From Lomentospora prolificans (taxonomy: Eukaryota > Ascomycota > Sordariomycetes > Microascales > Microascaceae), in the NCBI GenBank assembly GCA_029532625.1, contig JARFXM010000010.1, positions 496,001-560,000 of the forward strand: DNA of 64,000 bases, written 5' to 3'. The position numbers were made by a program, and so were the translations under genes. The notes under the pieces are model-generated. The model did not search any database. It saw only the letters and a program-made list of their open reading frames with translations, and was not told the origin of the DNA. This document shows, piece after piece, positions 12,017-22,779 of the stretch (position 1 is the first letter of the stretch; the number at the start of each line of letters is the position of its first letter).

Positions 12017-12900
12017 ATGGCCATCAAGCTTTATGGCTCGCGGCAGTCAAGCTGCACCCAGCGTGTGCTCGTGGTACTTTCCGAACTCGGCCTAGACTAC
12101 GAGATATCGGACATAAACTTGCAACTTGGTGAGCATAAGGTATCCCCGGCGACAGCGACCCACAGGCGTTAATACACTCACTAAAAGACCACCTACAGTG
12201 TCCCGAGTACATCCAAGATTCCCACCTATTCGGCCTCATCCCCGCGCTCGAGGACGACCGGGTTCGGCTCTTTGAGTCGAGGGCGATCTGCAAATATCTA
12301 CTCGCCAATTATGGAAAGGACATGAACTGAACAACGATACTCAGGGCTCTGTGGCAGACATCGGCTTTTATGAGCGGGCTCTCGGCATTGAGTAACACTC
12401 GTACTTCCAACCAACCATCTTTGGTCTAGCATACGAACTCATGTTCAATAAGTGGGTCGTCCACGTAATGATAGCCTTCCTTTAAACTCCCAGAAGCTCA
12501 CTTGATGCCTTACAAAAGTTCACGGGAGGGGGGATGCTGATCCCGCGGTTATCGCAAGGCTTTCCCCCACTTTGACGGATACTTTAGACTATTACGAAAA
12601 GATCCTGGCTACCAGGCAGCATCTTGCTAGGGATGTAAGCTAATACTGCGGCAAATTACCCTCTTTCATAGTGGAATCTCTAGGATTTTAACGTTCCCCC
12701 CTTTCTTAGGAATTCACTCCCGTTGACCTCTGGGAAGGGATATGGCGTTGGCGTCAACCTACCGCATAAGCTAATACGAACGGAATGAAATAACGCTTCC
12801 TTGCCGTCACCACATCTCTGGGGCGCTAAGAGTCAAACTGCTTGGCCGAGTGGGAGAAGTGCGCGCTTCCGAAGCATACCTATTCTCGTTGCCTCATTGT
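12017..12900 (+). pseudogene. Glutathione S-transferase pseudogene (Ure2p/phi-like)
   Basis: Exon 1 (12017..12139) encodes a good thioredoxin-like start: MAIKLYGSRQSSCTQRVLVV, then LSELGLDYEISDINLQLGEHK. A GT-AG intron (12140-12198) follows. Exon 2 resumes with CPEYIQDSHLFGLIPALEDD and LFESRAICKYLLANYGK, the SNAIL/TRAP-like glutathione-site region (here E-S-R-A-I). A TGA at 12328 then stops the frame, and similarity continues only in shifted frames. These contain ADIGFYERALGIE, a further TAA, FGLAYELMFN, and later DPAVIARLSPTLTDTLDYYE with ILATRQHLARD, followed by EFTPVDLW. At least two stops and frame changes break the C-terminal alpha-helical domain. The base changes are not RIP-like. The family conjugates glutathione to electrophiles; this copy should be inactive unless unusual splicing rescues it. 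Confidence 0.82.
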
Positions 12901-12979
12901 CTTGACATGAAATGACTACTCAGAGTTTTATTTATTCTTTTTTGGACTTTTCAATATTTTTTGTTTCTTTTCAGTTGGT

Positions 12980-14614
12980 TCAAGGCACGGGCGGCGTCGC
13001 ATCTGGGGTATTCACGGGAGCTGCATCCGTCGTAGTGTCCGCACCCGTTTCCGCAGGTGCCTCCGTATTGAACGGCTTCTGCGCGTACACCACATAACTA
13101 ACCCAAGTCAGCGTCTCACAACCAGATAGTAGAAATGCAGTACTTACTATGGCCAATAGGCATGGAAGTTCAAATTCCTAATATCCTTCCTCAACATCGC
13201 GGAAAACACCAAAATCTCGTCCTCCGTCCATCCCAACCCCTTGTGGAACAGCCTCATCGTCATGCCCTCCAGATTGTTGAGAAGGTTATGTTGTTCCCAG
13301 GCACCAATGAGCTTTAGCCTATTGTCGCGGGGCCAGGGACCACATGGCAGCTTGAAGATATTCTCGGTAACGTTTTGGAAGCCGGCATCCTGGAACCAAC
13401 CCTTCCAGCGGGTGGGATCGTCGACGGGGGTGCCGAACCTTTCGCAGGCGATCTTGAGATTGTCGGACATGGCCTGGAAGTGGGAGTCTTTGGGTACGGA
13501 GCCGTCATCGCATCTGAGGACGCCGGTAACGCAGTGGAACTCAGCCCAGCCGCCGGGCTTGAGGTTCCTGGTACACGTTAGTTGGGAAGCGAAGCCATAG
13601 TGGGTGTAGGAATCCCCCCAGCTTACTTGTAACACTGGTTGATTAGGCGAGGGAAGTCGCGGATGGCTAGGATGAGATCTCGGCAGAAGATGAGATCAGA
13701 AGAGTTTTCCTTCCAGGTCCATTCCTCTTCAATGTCGTCGAGCTCGAACTGGCAGTTAGGAGGAACCCTGATGACAAAATGTTAGAACAATGTAGTCTTG
13801 AAATTGGTCCAGCTGGGCTTACCACTCAGGCTGGGTAGGTGCGATGTCGACGCCAACAACTTGAGCACCAGGGAATTCTTCGGCCATATCAATGCACCAG
13901 ATTCCTGTCCCGCATCCCAGGTCCAATATGCGCTGGGGGGCTTCAGTAATGGGCGCAAGGAATAAACGCTTGTCTAGAAGTGCAGAGTATTTGATGTGAC
14001 ACAAGTCCATCCTGTCCAGTTCCTTGTCATCCATGGGGAATCCATATTCTATACCCATCATTAGCATCCCGGCGACATCAAGACGACAAGGTTTGACTTG
14101 CCCTCCTTTCCGTACGCGGCATAGGTGCGTTGACCCTCGCCAATAACACCATTCAAAATACTCTCACTGATGGAGGTCAGCGATGAGCGAACGCTGTCCA
14201 CTTCGGCACCCTACGGAATTGATTAGTCAAAATTTCCTGGAAGCAAAATCTATGAGCATGGTTCCAATAATACCTCATCATCCAAGCCAGCCGAGGGGAT
14301 GTTCTGTCATGTCCAAATCAGGTTAGCCTCTACTGTCTCAAATAAAGGAAAAAAGAAAAAAGTAAAAATAAAGAAATAAAATAAGGTGCCCAGGTGTCAT
14401 CACGTGTCCCCCCAAACCTGAACAATGCCAGGACGGGATACGGGCTGCGAGTCACCGATCTGAGCGCTGTGCCTTGTGGTTGGCAGGGTTCGAGAGAACA
14501 AGGGATTGAAGATTGTCAAGTGGAAGCAAGCCAACGAAAGTAGAATAGAAATATCCCTTGTGAAATTTTGCGTACCTCATCAGGCTGGATGAACTCGTTC
14601 GTCGTGTCCGCCAT
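12980..14614 (-). CDS. LaeA/UMTA-like SAM-dependent methyltransferase
   Basis: Eight exons (14614..14576, 14444..14418, 14303..14274, 14210..14102, 14048..13823, 13767..13627, 13567..13148, 13097..12980) give 369 residues. All exons join in frame. The SAM-binding motif I is ILDLGCGTGIW (about 109-119), with VVGVDIAPTQPEW as motif II. The core continues through EEEWTWKENSSDLIF, RDFPRLINQCYKNLKPGGW and EFHCVTGVLRCDDGS, and ends at RNLNFHAYWPYYVVYAQKP plus an acidic, threonine/proline-rich tail. This order is that of the fungal LaeA-like/UMTA family, whose members act as regulators or small-molecule/protein methyltransferases. Exons 2 (27 nt) and 3 (30 nt) are microexons; exon 2 is the least certain. 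The intron at 14049-14101 uses a GC donor (GCAAGT). It is divergent from the O-methyltransferase at 17483. Confidence 0.88.
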
Positions 14615-14988
14615 AGCGTACTATGCGACGAAGGTAGGCCCGACAATAGGCCAGCGGCTGTTGAGATGGCGTCAAGAAAACGAAAAACAAAAGAAAAAAA
14701 GAGGTCGCTGTGTTTCCCCTCACTCTCTAGTCTAGGGTCACAGGTGTGTGTGGGCTTCTCTTCCGTGGATCCTTGAACGTGAAGATTAAGTTCAGCAGGG
14801 GAGACGGAGAGAAATCGGAAGGCCGACGATGGTGCAAAAGGACTGGGAAATGGTCAAGAAGGTGGCTACCAGGCTCGAAAGGGGCAAGGGTCGGGATATA
14901 AACAAGTGTCTTTTGAAATACAAAGCCAAGTCTGGCCAGTATACGAGCATTGAACTCGTGCGCATCTACGTCAGGCGATGCACGTCGA

Positions 14989-15007
14989 AAAAAAAAAAAA
15001 AAAAAAA
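14989..15007. repeat. A19 homopolymer
   Basis: An uninterrupted run of 19 A between the divergent methyltransferase genes; simple sequence. Confidence 0.9.
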
Positions 15008-15667
15008 GATGGGGTGACCAAAAGAAGGACAGAGAGCACGAAGCAAGGTGGGAAGGGAAGCGGTCAAGCAGCGCCCATCGCCCATCTTTACGAGGTTTCA
15101 ACCGGGGCGGAATTAGCGAGTGATAAAGCTTAGAAAATGACCTTGGATAGGCCGGTGGTTCCGCCGTGGCTTGGGATGATGCGATGCCCCAAGCAATTGC
15201 CACGCCGATAGTGACTTGGGGTGAGGGTAGAGCTGAAGGTAGAACCCCATCTGTGGTGAGCGGGACATCCTGTACGATAACAGCCATTTTCCCGTGCTTC
15301 GTTTCAATTTCTGCTTTAGGATACGATTGATGGCGGCAGCTACACATCCCTGTACGTTGGCCGTGCTTGAGCAGGTTTAGTGCCACGAGTGGTGGTAGCG
15401 ACGAGTGGCCCATCTTCCAACAACGTCTCATGTTGGGTCTTGGGATTGGAGGATTGGCAGACGAATTCTAGCAAGTGCAGAGAGACACACGGGATCTATT
15501 GAGCGTCGACCATGCAAGGTCAACAGCGAGGGTCGCATAGGGATGACTAGCTAGCCCTGGGCAAATCACCAATGACTCTCATCGGCTCGACTTCTCGTGC
15601 GTGACCAAGAGATACAGCCTGGCTGTCCGGTGCTTTCGTTGTTCGCCATCCAATAGTGAGTGTGGCG

Positions 15668-15699
15668 GGTGCCGACTGTCTCAGGTGCCGACTGTCTCA
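15668..15699. repeat. Perfect 16-bp tandem duplication
   Basis: Two identical adjacent copies of GGTGCCGACTGTCTCA in the promoter region between the two methyltransferase genes. Probably recent slippage, as no mismatch has accumulated. Confidence 0.85.
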
Positions 15700-17482
15700 T
15701 TGTGCTTCATCGTGCCATGGCAATGGTCCCAGTGCCCCTCTTCATTTGCTGCAGTCTTTTCTTTGCAATCCACGATTTTGTTCCCCTCAATGATCTACCA
15801 CGCTCGCAAATTGTCTCTCGTTGCGCCCAGTGCGGGCCAAAACTCGAACCACTGCCAGAACCACCGTGGTATTATTGGGGTAAAACGCCTGCGACAGCCA
15901 GCGAAGCCATGGGGAGACATCAAAATCTCAGGGTCTCCCCACTTTGGGTTTCCGCCTCTTGGGCGTGCGGTTGTGGTGGTGGCTGGCACATCAATTTAGC
16001 TAGTGCCGCCACCTTCAGCCAATCAAGCTCATGGATAATACTAGCCCTTGACCCCCCAACCAAATTTCGCAACCCTGACCCAGTCTACTGCGAGCAACGG
16101 CCGCTACGAGGAAGAGCCAAAATAAAGTCACTGACGGTTGACGGACACATCCGTCACTACACAGAGGGGCCGAAACTAGCTTCCCCTCATCGCTAACTAA
16201 CCGGCGGAAGAGATCAGCGAAGGAGCGACGGCTAGGCGAAGAAGAGCCCTTAGCTCTTCCGAACCACTCTAGACCCCCATCACAGAGTACGCCACGCGGG
16301 GTTTGGTCTCCACCAACACGCAACTCTGGCGCCTGCCAGCGTGGGGCGAAATGCATGCCGCCAGCCACGCTAGGCCAGCGACATTGAGTGGGACCTGGCC
16401 TCATTGGAGTTGACAGCTTCGTGCGCCCTTTTTCATCCTGAATCTTGGGATGCCGTGCTGAGCAGGTGGTTCCCCAGTCCAGGTACAGTTTCGCCAATTT
16501 ATCTTGGATTTTTTTTGCTTCCTTTTCTTTTTTTTGCCAGTTTTTGGCAGATCTCGGCGTCGTGGTGATTGCTATAATTCCTACACTTGGCAGGCGTTGC
16601 TGCTCGTAACCTCCAGGCGGAGAAAAAGAGCAGCCGACCGCAACCTGTCAACCACCACCGCCAGCAACAGCACGGAATGAAGTGAGGGGCAATCGTAGCA
16701 GCCCCGGTAGCGTGCTGGCTCGATCCCTGCTCTTTCCCCCGTCGGTCTTGATTCCTCCAATGGCCACCGGCGTGCTGGGATACATTCCCTCCTCCCAAAG
16801 GCCCCAGTCCTCCTCATCAGCCACCATCGGAGGTTCGACTGATTGCGAGCACATGTGCTCTCAACTGGTGTCCAAGATCTCCCCCGCGGGCGGGGACAAA
16901 CCGGAAGAGAAGCCGGGCCTTGGGGGTAGGACAACCAGAAGGTGAAATTATCCCCCCACCACCTGGGAAGAGGGGCCATCCGGCCTAGTGGGCTGGCAAT
17001 CGCGGAGGCCAGCCCACGTCGGGCACGTTGAACAACTCGCTTCTGCGACTTGTTTCCTGTTCAAGGTCTAGCTCCACCTTAGTGTCCGCTTCCCCCTCTT
17101 TCCGCGAGCAAACTAGTGCCAACGAACAGTTGTAACAAGAACAAGACCAGACTACTCTTGATTGTCTTGGAACAGTTTTTTTTTCTTCAGAAAGCTTCCC
17201 GTCCCTCTCTCTAAAGCGCATCATCTCTGCAGCCTCGACAGCAAAAAAATAATAAAAGGAACAGAAGAAGAAAAAGCACTTTGTACCCGCCTTTCGGTTC
17301 ACCCACCTATTTTTGGGTATCCGTTTGCCCAGAACCCAGGAATCTGGACCACCCGTTACACCCTCCATCTCAGCCTAGATTATCTTCATCCCGTGCGCTG
17401 CCGCCCCTCTACTTCCTCACTACCTCCCTCACGTCTCCACCAACTAAATAACCCTGAATAGAATCAGAGTCTCCTCTGCACC

Positions 17483-18741
17483 ATGCCAGCCGACGTCAGC
17501 GCAGCCCTCGCCGAGGCCAAGGCTCTCGTAGCCGCCCTCGAAGCCCACGATGGCAGCCAAAGCGAGCATTTCAAGCTCCTCAAGCAAGTCGACAAGGTGC
17601 GTGCCTCTATCGAGCAGCCCTATGACATTGGTCTCCGCTGGCTCGAGAACATGAGCACCGCCGCCGCCCTCTACGTCCTCCTTCGCATCCACGCCTTCCA
17701 GAAGATCCCCACCGAGGGCAGCATCTCTGCCGAGCAGCTCGCCAAGGAGAGTAACGTCGACGTCTCCGTCATCACTCGCGCCATGCGCATCCTGGTCGCG
17801 AACGGCATCGGCGCCGAGACCGGTCCTGATGAGTACACGAGCAATGCGCTGGCGCAGGTGTTCCAGCCCTTGGCCCTTGGGTCTTTTATTTGTGTGTGCG
17901 TCGATTTCATGAAGACGTGGGGCGCACTGCCCGACTATGTCAAGTCGCATGCTCCCGAAGATCTGTACGATATTAAAAAGAGTCCGTTTGCGTTTGCGGC
18001 CGGCCATGAGGGCAAGACCTACTACCAAGTTCTCGACATCGACCCCGAGCAGAGGAATTGGTGGAACCACACTCTCCAGAACATGGAGAGCAATTTCCCT
18101 ATTCTTGACATGTTCCCTTTCCCCTCCCTCAAGGAGCAGGTTGAGGCGGATCCCGAGCGTCCCTTCATTGTCGATGTCGGTGGTGGCCGTGGCCAGGCGC
18201 TCCGTGCTATCAAGGACCACTGTGGCGGTTCGTTCGGCGCCAAGCTCATTCTCCAAGACCTGCCCATCGTTCTCGATACCTTGAAACCCGAGGATATCCC
18301 CGACATCGAGGCCATGCCCTACGACATCTTCACGCCCCAGCCCGTCAAAAGTATGCCAATCTCCAACTCTCAACTAACCTCTAATTTCCCCTGGGTTCCG
18401 CTAACATTCTGTTTCTAGACGCACACGTCTATTTCATGCGTCGTCTCCTCCACGATTTCTACAACCCCGTCTGCGTCGACATCCTCAAGAACACCGCCTC
18501 CGCCATGGGTCCCGATTCCCGCCTCATTGTCAGCGATATGCTGGTCCCCGAGCGCGTAGAAGTCGGCGGCGCCATGGACCTGTACTGGCTTGATTTCTCC
18601 CTCCTGACCATCAGCGGAAAGGAGCGGACCATGAACGAGTTCAAGGATATTTTCGCGCAGGCTGGCTTGGAGCTTGTCAAGGTGTACGAGTCAGCGGTCG
18701 GCCGGACTATTATGCTTGAGACTAGGCTAAAGAGGGATTGA
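17483..18741 (+). CDS. SAM-dependent O-methyltransferase (COMT-like)
   Basis: Exons 17483..18350 and 18419..18741, with one GT-AG intron splitting an Asn codon, give 396 residues. An N-terminal helical dimerisation region contains a winged-helix part (EQLAKESNVDVSVITRAMRI, about 84-103). The Methyltransf_2 domain follows with motif I FIVDVGGGRGQAL (about 228-240), LILQDLPIVLDTL (motif II) and MRRLLHDFYN, where His301 is the expected general base. ERTMNEFKDIFAQAGLELVK is the usual C-terminal end. By family it transfers methyl from SAM to a hydroxyl of an aromatic or polyketide-type small molecule, in the cytosol. It faces away from the LaeA-like gene, and co-regulation is possible. The start is the first ATG of the frame after a CT-rich leader. 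Confidence 0.93.
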
Positions 18742-19684
18742 GAGAGCACCATGTACGGATTTTGAGCGGCCACTTGGTCAGCGACTTTGGTGTTTAATAA
18801 TATACCGTTTGAATGTGCAAGATGTTTGGTGCCTGTTACCTGCAAGACGATGGGTCCGCTGCCGTGTCGCGGTTGGACGTCGACAGACGCAATGTAAACC
18901 ACTGGGATAGCTCGTGCTGGCTGTTAATGTTCGAATTAAGAGATTTACAGAAATCTGCCAACCTCGATATCTGAGAGCACAGATACATACGGTCGTCTAC
19001 CTGCTGCTTTTCCACCGACACTATACGCAGCACGGATTCTATCCAACCCGAGGGTTTCATCATGATGAAGAACTACCTTACACCGAGTTCATACAATTAC
19101 CCGGCAATTTCTAGGATTGTAGCAGTGGAGGTGCAAGCGCTCGGGACAGGACATTCACCGAGATAGACAACCGGGTTCGCCAAGACTTAGGATAGACAGG
19201 TCCAAGGACTCAACTGCCCTTCGCCCGTCGTCGAAGACGAAGAAACCTACTATTAAACACCCTTCATGAGATCATTGTTTACTACCGGTACTACAACTCT
19301 TTGGCTCGCCTGTACTGTTTCTGTTTGTAGATAATCTCAGTCGCAATATCCCGGATTCTTGGCTCCATTTAATTCCAAAAGGGTTGATATTAATATCAGC
19401 CAGAACCTCCCGCAGCGATTCTCCGATCTACGCATACACACCCGCCCATATTAATTATGAACCGAAATGGACTCACTGTCCGGTTGCAATCTAATAGTCC
19501 CCAAGGATAAATACCGTGTGCGCAGCATGCGACGTTCCCCGCTTCAGCCAAGCTAGGAGTCTATTTAATTTTGCTTCCCCGTCGTCATTCCCTTTTCGTA
19601 CCTCTTTTTTGTTCCGAGTAGACTTTTGTTCTCGAATTTGTCGATTTGTTTAAAACGCCTCGAAGATTTCCAACGCACCCCACG
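18742..19684. other. Intergenic, no recognisable gene
   Basis: The 3' region of the O-methyltransferase and the promoter of the small secreted protein. Only short shadow frames are present. A CT-rich, T-rich leader (about 19560-19660) precedes the next start codon. Confidence 0.6.
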
Positions 19685-20326
19685 ATGCATTTCTCGACCC
19701 TCTGCGCGCTGCTTACGGCCCCTCTTGCCGCTGTCGCGGCCCCGAGTCCGACTCGCACGACTAGCTTCGATCTCGCGAGCAAGGTATTAGCTGCGAGGCA
19801 GGGCATGCAGCCTCCGCCGTTTTGCGTCCGACAGGACCCCGCCCCTACCGAAGCCGAGACGGAGGAGCTCTTTAACGCGTTTGCCGAGGCGTTCATTACC
19901 AAGAACAACATTACGGAGGCCTTTACTTATATCGCTGAGGATTACATTGTACGCGTTATTTTCAATACCCTAGATATGGTCGTCGAGTGAGATTGAGGGT
20001 CGTCCATAGAAGATGCTAACAAAAAGTCTGTCCTTTATAGAACCACAATCCCCTGGCTCAAAACGGTTTCATGAGCGCCTGGAATATCCTTAGCGGAATT
20101 TGGGGAGGAATCTCCAAGACCATGCTTGGAACCGCGTTCGAGGCGGATATGAGCTGGGTCAATTACCAGGCCAGTGGGTTGGGCACGATTGTCGATAGGT
20201 TTAGGTGGGAGGGTGGTTGCATCGCCGAACACGTAGGGCCATCCCACTCATCCCCAAATACGAGCCGCTTGTAGCTGTGCTAACAGAAATCAGTGGGACC
20301 AAGGCGAGCAAATGCCTTCCAAATGA
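19685..20326 (+). CDS. Small secreted SnoaL-like protein
   Basis: Exons 19685..19948, 20041..20232 and 20294..20326 give 162 residues. Residues 1-19 form a signal peptide (hydrophobic LCALLTAPLAAVA, then AAPSPTR). The body carries an NTF2/SnoaL-like pattern: FAEAFITKNNITEAFTYIAEDYI, then NHNPLAQNGFMSAWNIL, then GTIVDRFRWEGGCIAEHWDQ. The His-Asn-Pro and the C-terminal GCIAEHWDQGE are characteristic of the secreted fungal SnoaL-like family. The last 33-nt exon was chosen because splicing at 20293 restores EHWDQGEQMPSK; reading through instead gives an unrelated tail. An earlier in-frame ATG at 19646 would bury the signal peptide, so 19685 is preferred. Function unknown. It is convergent with the BCS1-like gene. 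Confidence 0.8.
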
Positions 20327-20541
20327 TCGACTCGGAGGAGGATAGTATTGTCGAAAGTAATGCAACAAGTTTGTATATATGAGAAGAGGCAAGAGACATG
20401 CTAAGAATAGTGCTTGGACATATTATACTAGGAATTATGCTTCGACGAATCCTGAAAAGATGATGAAAGTCTATTGTTGTATAAATACAAGGACAGTTTC
20501 TAAGCAAAAGTAATATATGTTACAATATATACAAAGATCGT

Positions 20542-22023
20542 TTATTTCATCTTACAGTGCCCGTTCCCGTTCATGACCACCTCAAAATCCTGTTCCGAGC
20601 CTTTCCCCAATTCTTTCCGCACCCAAGCCGCGATATGCGAAGCGGCATTCTGCGGGCTGTCTAAATGCAATTGGAAAAATCCCTGCAGCTGAGAGGGAGT
20701 AATGGTATCATCGGGTATTTCCGCCGCAAACTGCGTGGCTAGCTTTCTCATCTCCTCCATATCCGTCAGTGCCGCACAACCTAAATCTGGCGAAAACATG
20801 CGAATAAACATATCCGCGGCCGACTTTTGGCTGATGTTGCCGAGAAAAACTTTCATGTCCACGCGACCAGGCCTGACAAGGGCGCTGTCGAGACATTCAG
20901 GCCGGTTCGTCGTCATGATGACGATACGACCTTCCTGGGAGCCTACGCCGTCCAGCACGTTCAGCAATCCGGACAGGGTACAGTTCGAAGTTGGCGTGCT
21001 GGTTCCATCGTGTCCATTTTTCTCGGGGCCAGCACGGTCCGTCCAAACAGCGTCGATATCTTCAAGCAGCACGATACAACGTGGCGGTATTTCCTGGAAC
21101 ATCTGCTCTAGGTCTGCATCGGTAGAGACGCTGGGAACTTTAACTTCGTAAAGATCGAGTCCGAATTCGCCCGCAATGGCAAGCGATAACGACGACTTGC
21201 CGGTGCCCGGGGGTCCGTAGAATAGATACCCTCTGCGATAGGGCATGCTCCGACTCTGGTACCGTTTCTGGGTCTTGGGATCCAGATAGTTCCGGATGTC
21301 GGCGAGAAGCTCATGTTTCAAGCCATGATCGAAGTGAACGGTGTCTAGATGTCGGATGGGTTGGCGCGCCTTTGGCTTCCACGCCAGGCCGTACCGGTCC
21401 CGGGAGTAGATAATAACAAAGAATTGTGTTTGCCTATCTGTGTACTCACGACAAGCCTCGATGAAACTCATGATTGGCTTCGCTGACCAGCCAAAAGTGC
21501 TCAGAGTGAGCTCCTCGCCCCCAACGCCGTCGTAGTTTGGGTCCGACAAAGAAGAACTAAAATCAACAATTTTCCGCGACACAACAAATCCTCTGCCATC
21601 GTACAAAAGCCACCTCGTGCGCCAATGGGGGAGATAGTTAATCGGATGCCGCGTCTTTTTCAGTGCAGCCGCCCGGTCACCGTTGGCGCGTTTGACATCA
21701 GTGAGCCCAGTAAACGCTCGGTAATGCCTCGTGCGGTTGGCCAAAATCCATTTGACGACACTCCGATTTAACGGATCTCCAGCGGGGATCGTGACGGATG
21801 CCAGGAAAAATCTTTGAACACAACTAGAAACGTGATGCCAGATGCGTTTCAAAAAGGACCAGGCCGTTGGGACGGTACCAGCAATAGCGATAAGGGAGCC
21901 GATCTGCGTGATATCCAGCTCCGACCAGCGCGAGCACACATCTCGCATGATTCCTACGCCCTGGGACCATGGGTCTAACAGAGCGTAGCCAGTAGCTAGT
22001 CCTACGGGGGAATTGTGGGCCAT
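20542..22023 (-). CDS. BCS1-like mitochondrial AAA ATPase
   Basis: A single exon of 493 residues. Residues about 41-60 (IGSLIAIAGTVPTAWSFLKR) form one hydrophobic, membrane-anchor-like segment, followed by a basic BCS1_N-type domain (about 60-230). The AAA domain has Walker A GPPGTGKSS (270-278), Walker B CIVLLEDIDAVW (about 316-327), and the second region of homology TTNRPECLDSALVRPGRVD with an arginine pair. The yeast prototype Bcs1 folds and translocates the Rieske protein in the mitochondrial inner membrane. Filamentous fungi carry many diverged paralogues whose roles are unknown, and this looks like one of them. The protein is charged and unique at its C-terminus. A short gap of 215 bp separates it from the convergent SnoaL-like gene. 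Confidence 0.9.
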   Translation of the reverse strand: MAHNSPVGLATGYALLDPWSQGVGIMRDVCSRWSELDITQIGSLIAIAGTVPTAWSFLKRIWHHVSSCVQRFFLASVTIPAGDPLNRSVVKWILANRTRHYRAFTGLTDVKRANGDRAAALKKTRHPINYLPHWRTRWLLYDGRGFVVSRKIVDFSSSLSDPNYDGVGGEELTLSTFGWSAKPIMSFIEACREYTDRQTQFFVIIYSRDRYGLAWKPKARQPIRHLDTVHFDHGLKHELLADIRNYLDPKTQKRYQSRSMPYRRGYLFYGPPGTGKSSLSLAIAGEFGLDLYEVKVPSVSTDADLEQMFQEIPPRCIVLLEDIDAVWTDRAGPEKNGHDGTSTPTSNCTLSGLLNVLDGVGSQEGRIVIMTTNRPECLDSALVRPGRVDMKVFLGNISQKSAADMFIRMFSPDLGCAALTDMEEMRKLATQFAAEIPDDTITPSQLQGFFQLHLDSPQNAASHIAAWVRKELGKGSEQDFEVVMNGNGHCKMK

Positions 22024-22629
22024 TCTGTTGGTCGCTGCGGTAGAAGTGGAGGAGCCGCGATGTCAACTCCACGATAACCTCCGTTGCAGATGCGACTGCA
22101 GGCTCAAGCCGCGAGGGACTGGAACGGTAGGTTCTCAAGTGCCGACAAGCATTAAGAGAATAGAGAGATATACTAGGAAAAAAAACAATTAAAGAAATCA
22201 CATTGGGAATGAATGACGAGAAGTGAAGGTGAGATCGACGAGAATCTCAAGGGAGAGACAACGAACGAATCCGATGCCAGGAAAAGTTTTGTCGTCTCGT
22301 GGAAAACGACGCCACGCACCGCCACAGACTCTATGGCTGGAATGGTTCACGTGATGCTGTACATCACATCACCTCAACTCGATTAGTCATCTTACGCCGA
22401 TCCACTCAACCACCACACTCCGCAGACAAGGGATGCCGAAATGAAAAGTGCTTATTTTCTTCTAATCTTGGTGCTTCCCGACTGCCACTATCTTAAGGCT
22501 CTAGTCTTGAATCATCATCTCTCTGTTATGTATCCATGATGACTGACCTTGTGTGATCATGGGTGGTTACGAATTCAGGGGAACATTCCAGTCTGGTCGA
22601 ACCCATTTACCCTCTAATAACCCAAAGAC
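22024..22629. other. Promoter side of BCS1-like gene, last normal DNA before the AT-rich island
   Basis: Normal composition. No gene recognised; only a 65-codon accidental frame at 22299..22496 (+). Confidence 0.6.
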
Positions 22630-22639
22630 AAAGACAACA

Positions 22640-22695
22640 ACTTTAATATACGCAACTTTAATATACGAATATACGCAACAACAACTTTAATATAC
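22640..22695. repeat. Imperfect tandem repeat at island edge
   Basis: Three or more copies of an AACTTTAATATACR unit with varying spacers, immediately before the AT-rich island. It may be the 5' junction of the transposon nest or an ordinary minisatellite. Confidence 0.65.
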
Positions 22696-22779
22696 ACATA
22701 CGACGATCGAAAAACAATTGATCACTGAGAAAACACACCTACATACTCCTAAATACACACCTACAGCAGGTATTAGCCA

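Larger units (their letters stand above)
14615..17482. other. Shared 2.9-kb divergent intergenic region between two methyltransferases
   Basis: Contains pyrimidine-rich promoter-like stretches before the O-methyltransferase start (about 17170-17450), a 19-A run at 14989-15007, and several long overlapping frames. The longest is 234 codons at 14727..15431 (-). That frame reads the A-run as poly-phenylalanine and has no family resemblance. I see no gene here; regulatory sequence for both neighbours is likely. Confidence 0.55.

Noticed and set aside
12838..12880. tRNA-like box A (TGGCCGAGTGG)
   Set aside because: No box B, no foldable cloverleaf and no T-run downstream. The stretch lies in the tail of the glutathione S-transferase pseudogene.
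14727..15431. 234-codon minus-strand ORF
   Set aside because: Low-complexity, reads the A19 run as poly-Phe, and resembles no family. It lies in the promoter region of the methyltransferase.
15601..16497. Overlapping 130-180 codon ORFs between the methyltransferases
   Set aside because: Frames on both strands without motifs, typical of open GC-rich intergenic DNA.
17444..18373. 309-codon ORF antisense to the O-methyltransferase
   Set aside because: It is the mirror of a well-supported methyltransferase reading frame with clear motifs; the antisense frame shows no domain.
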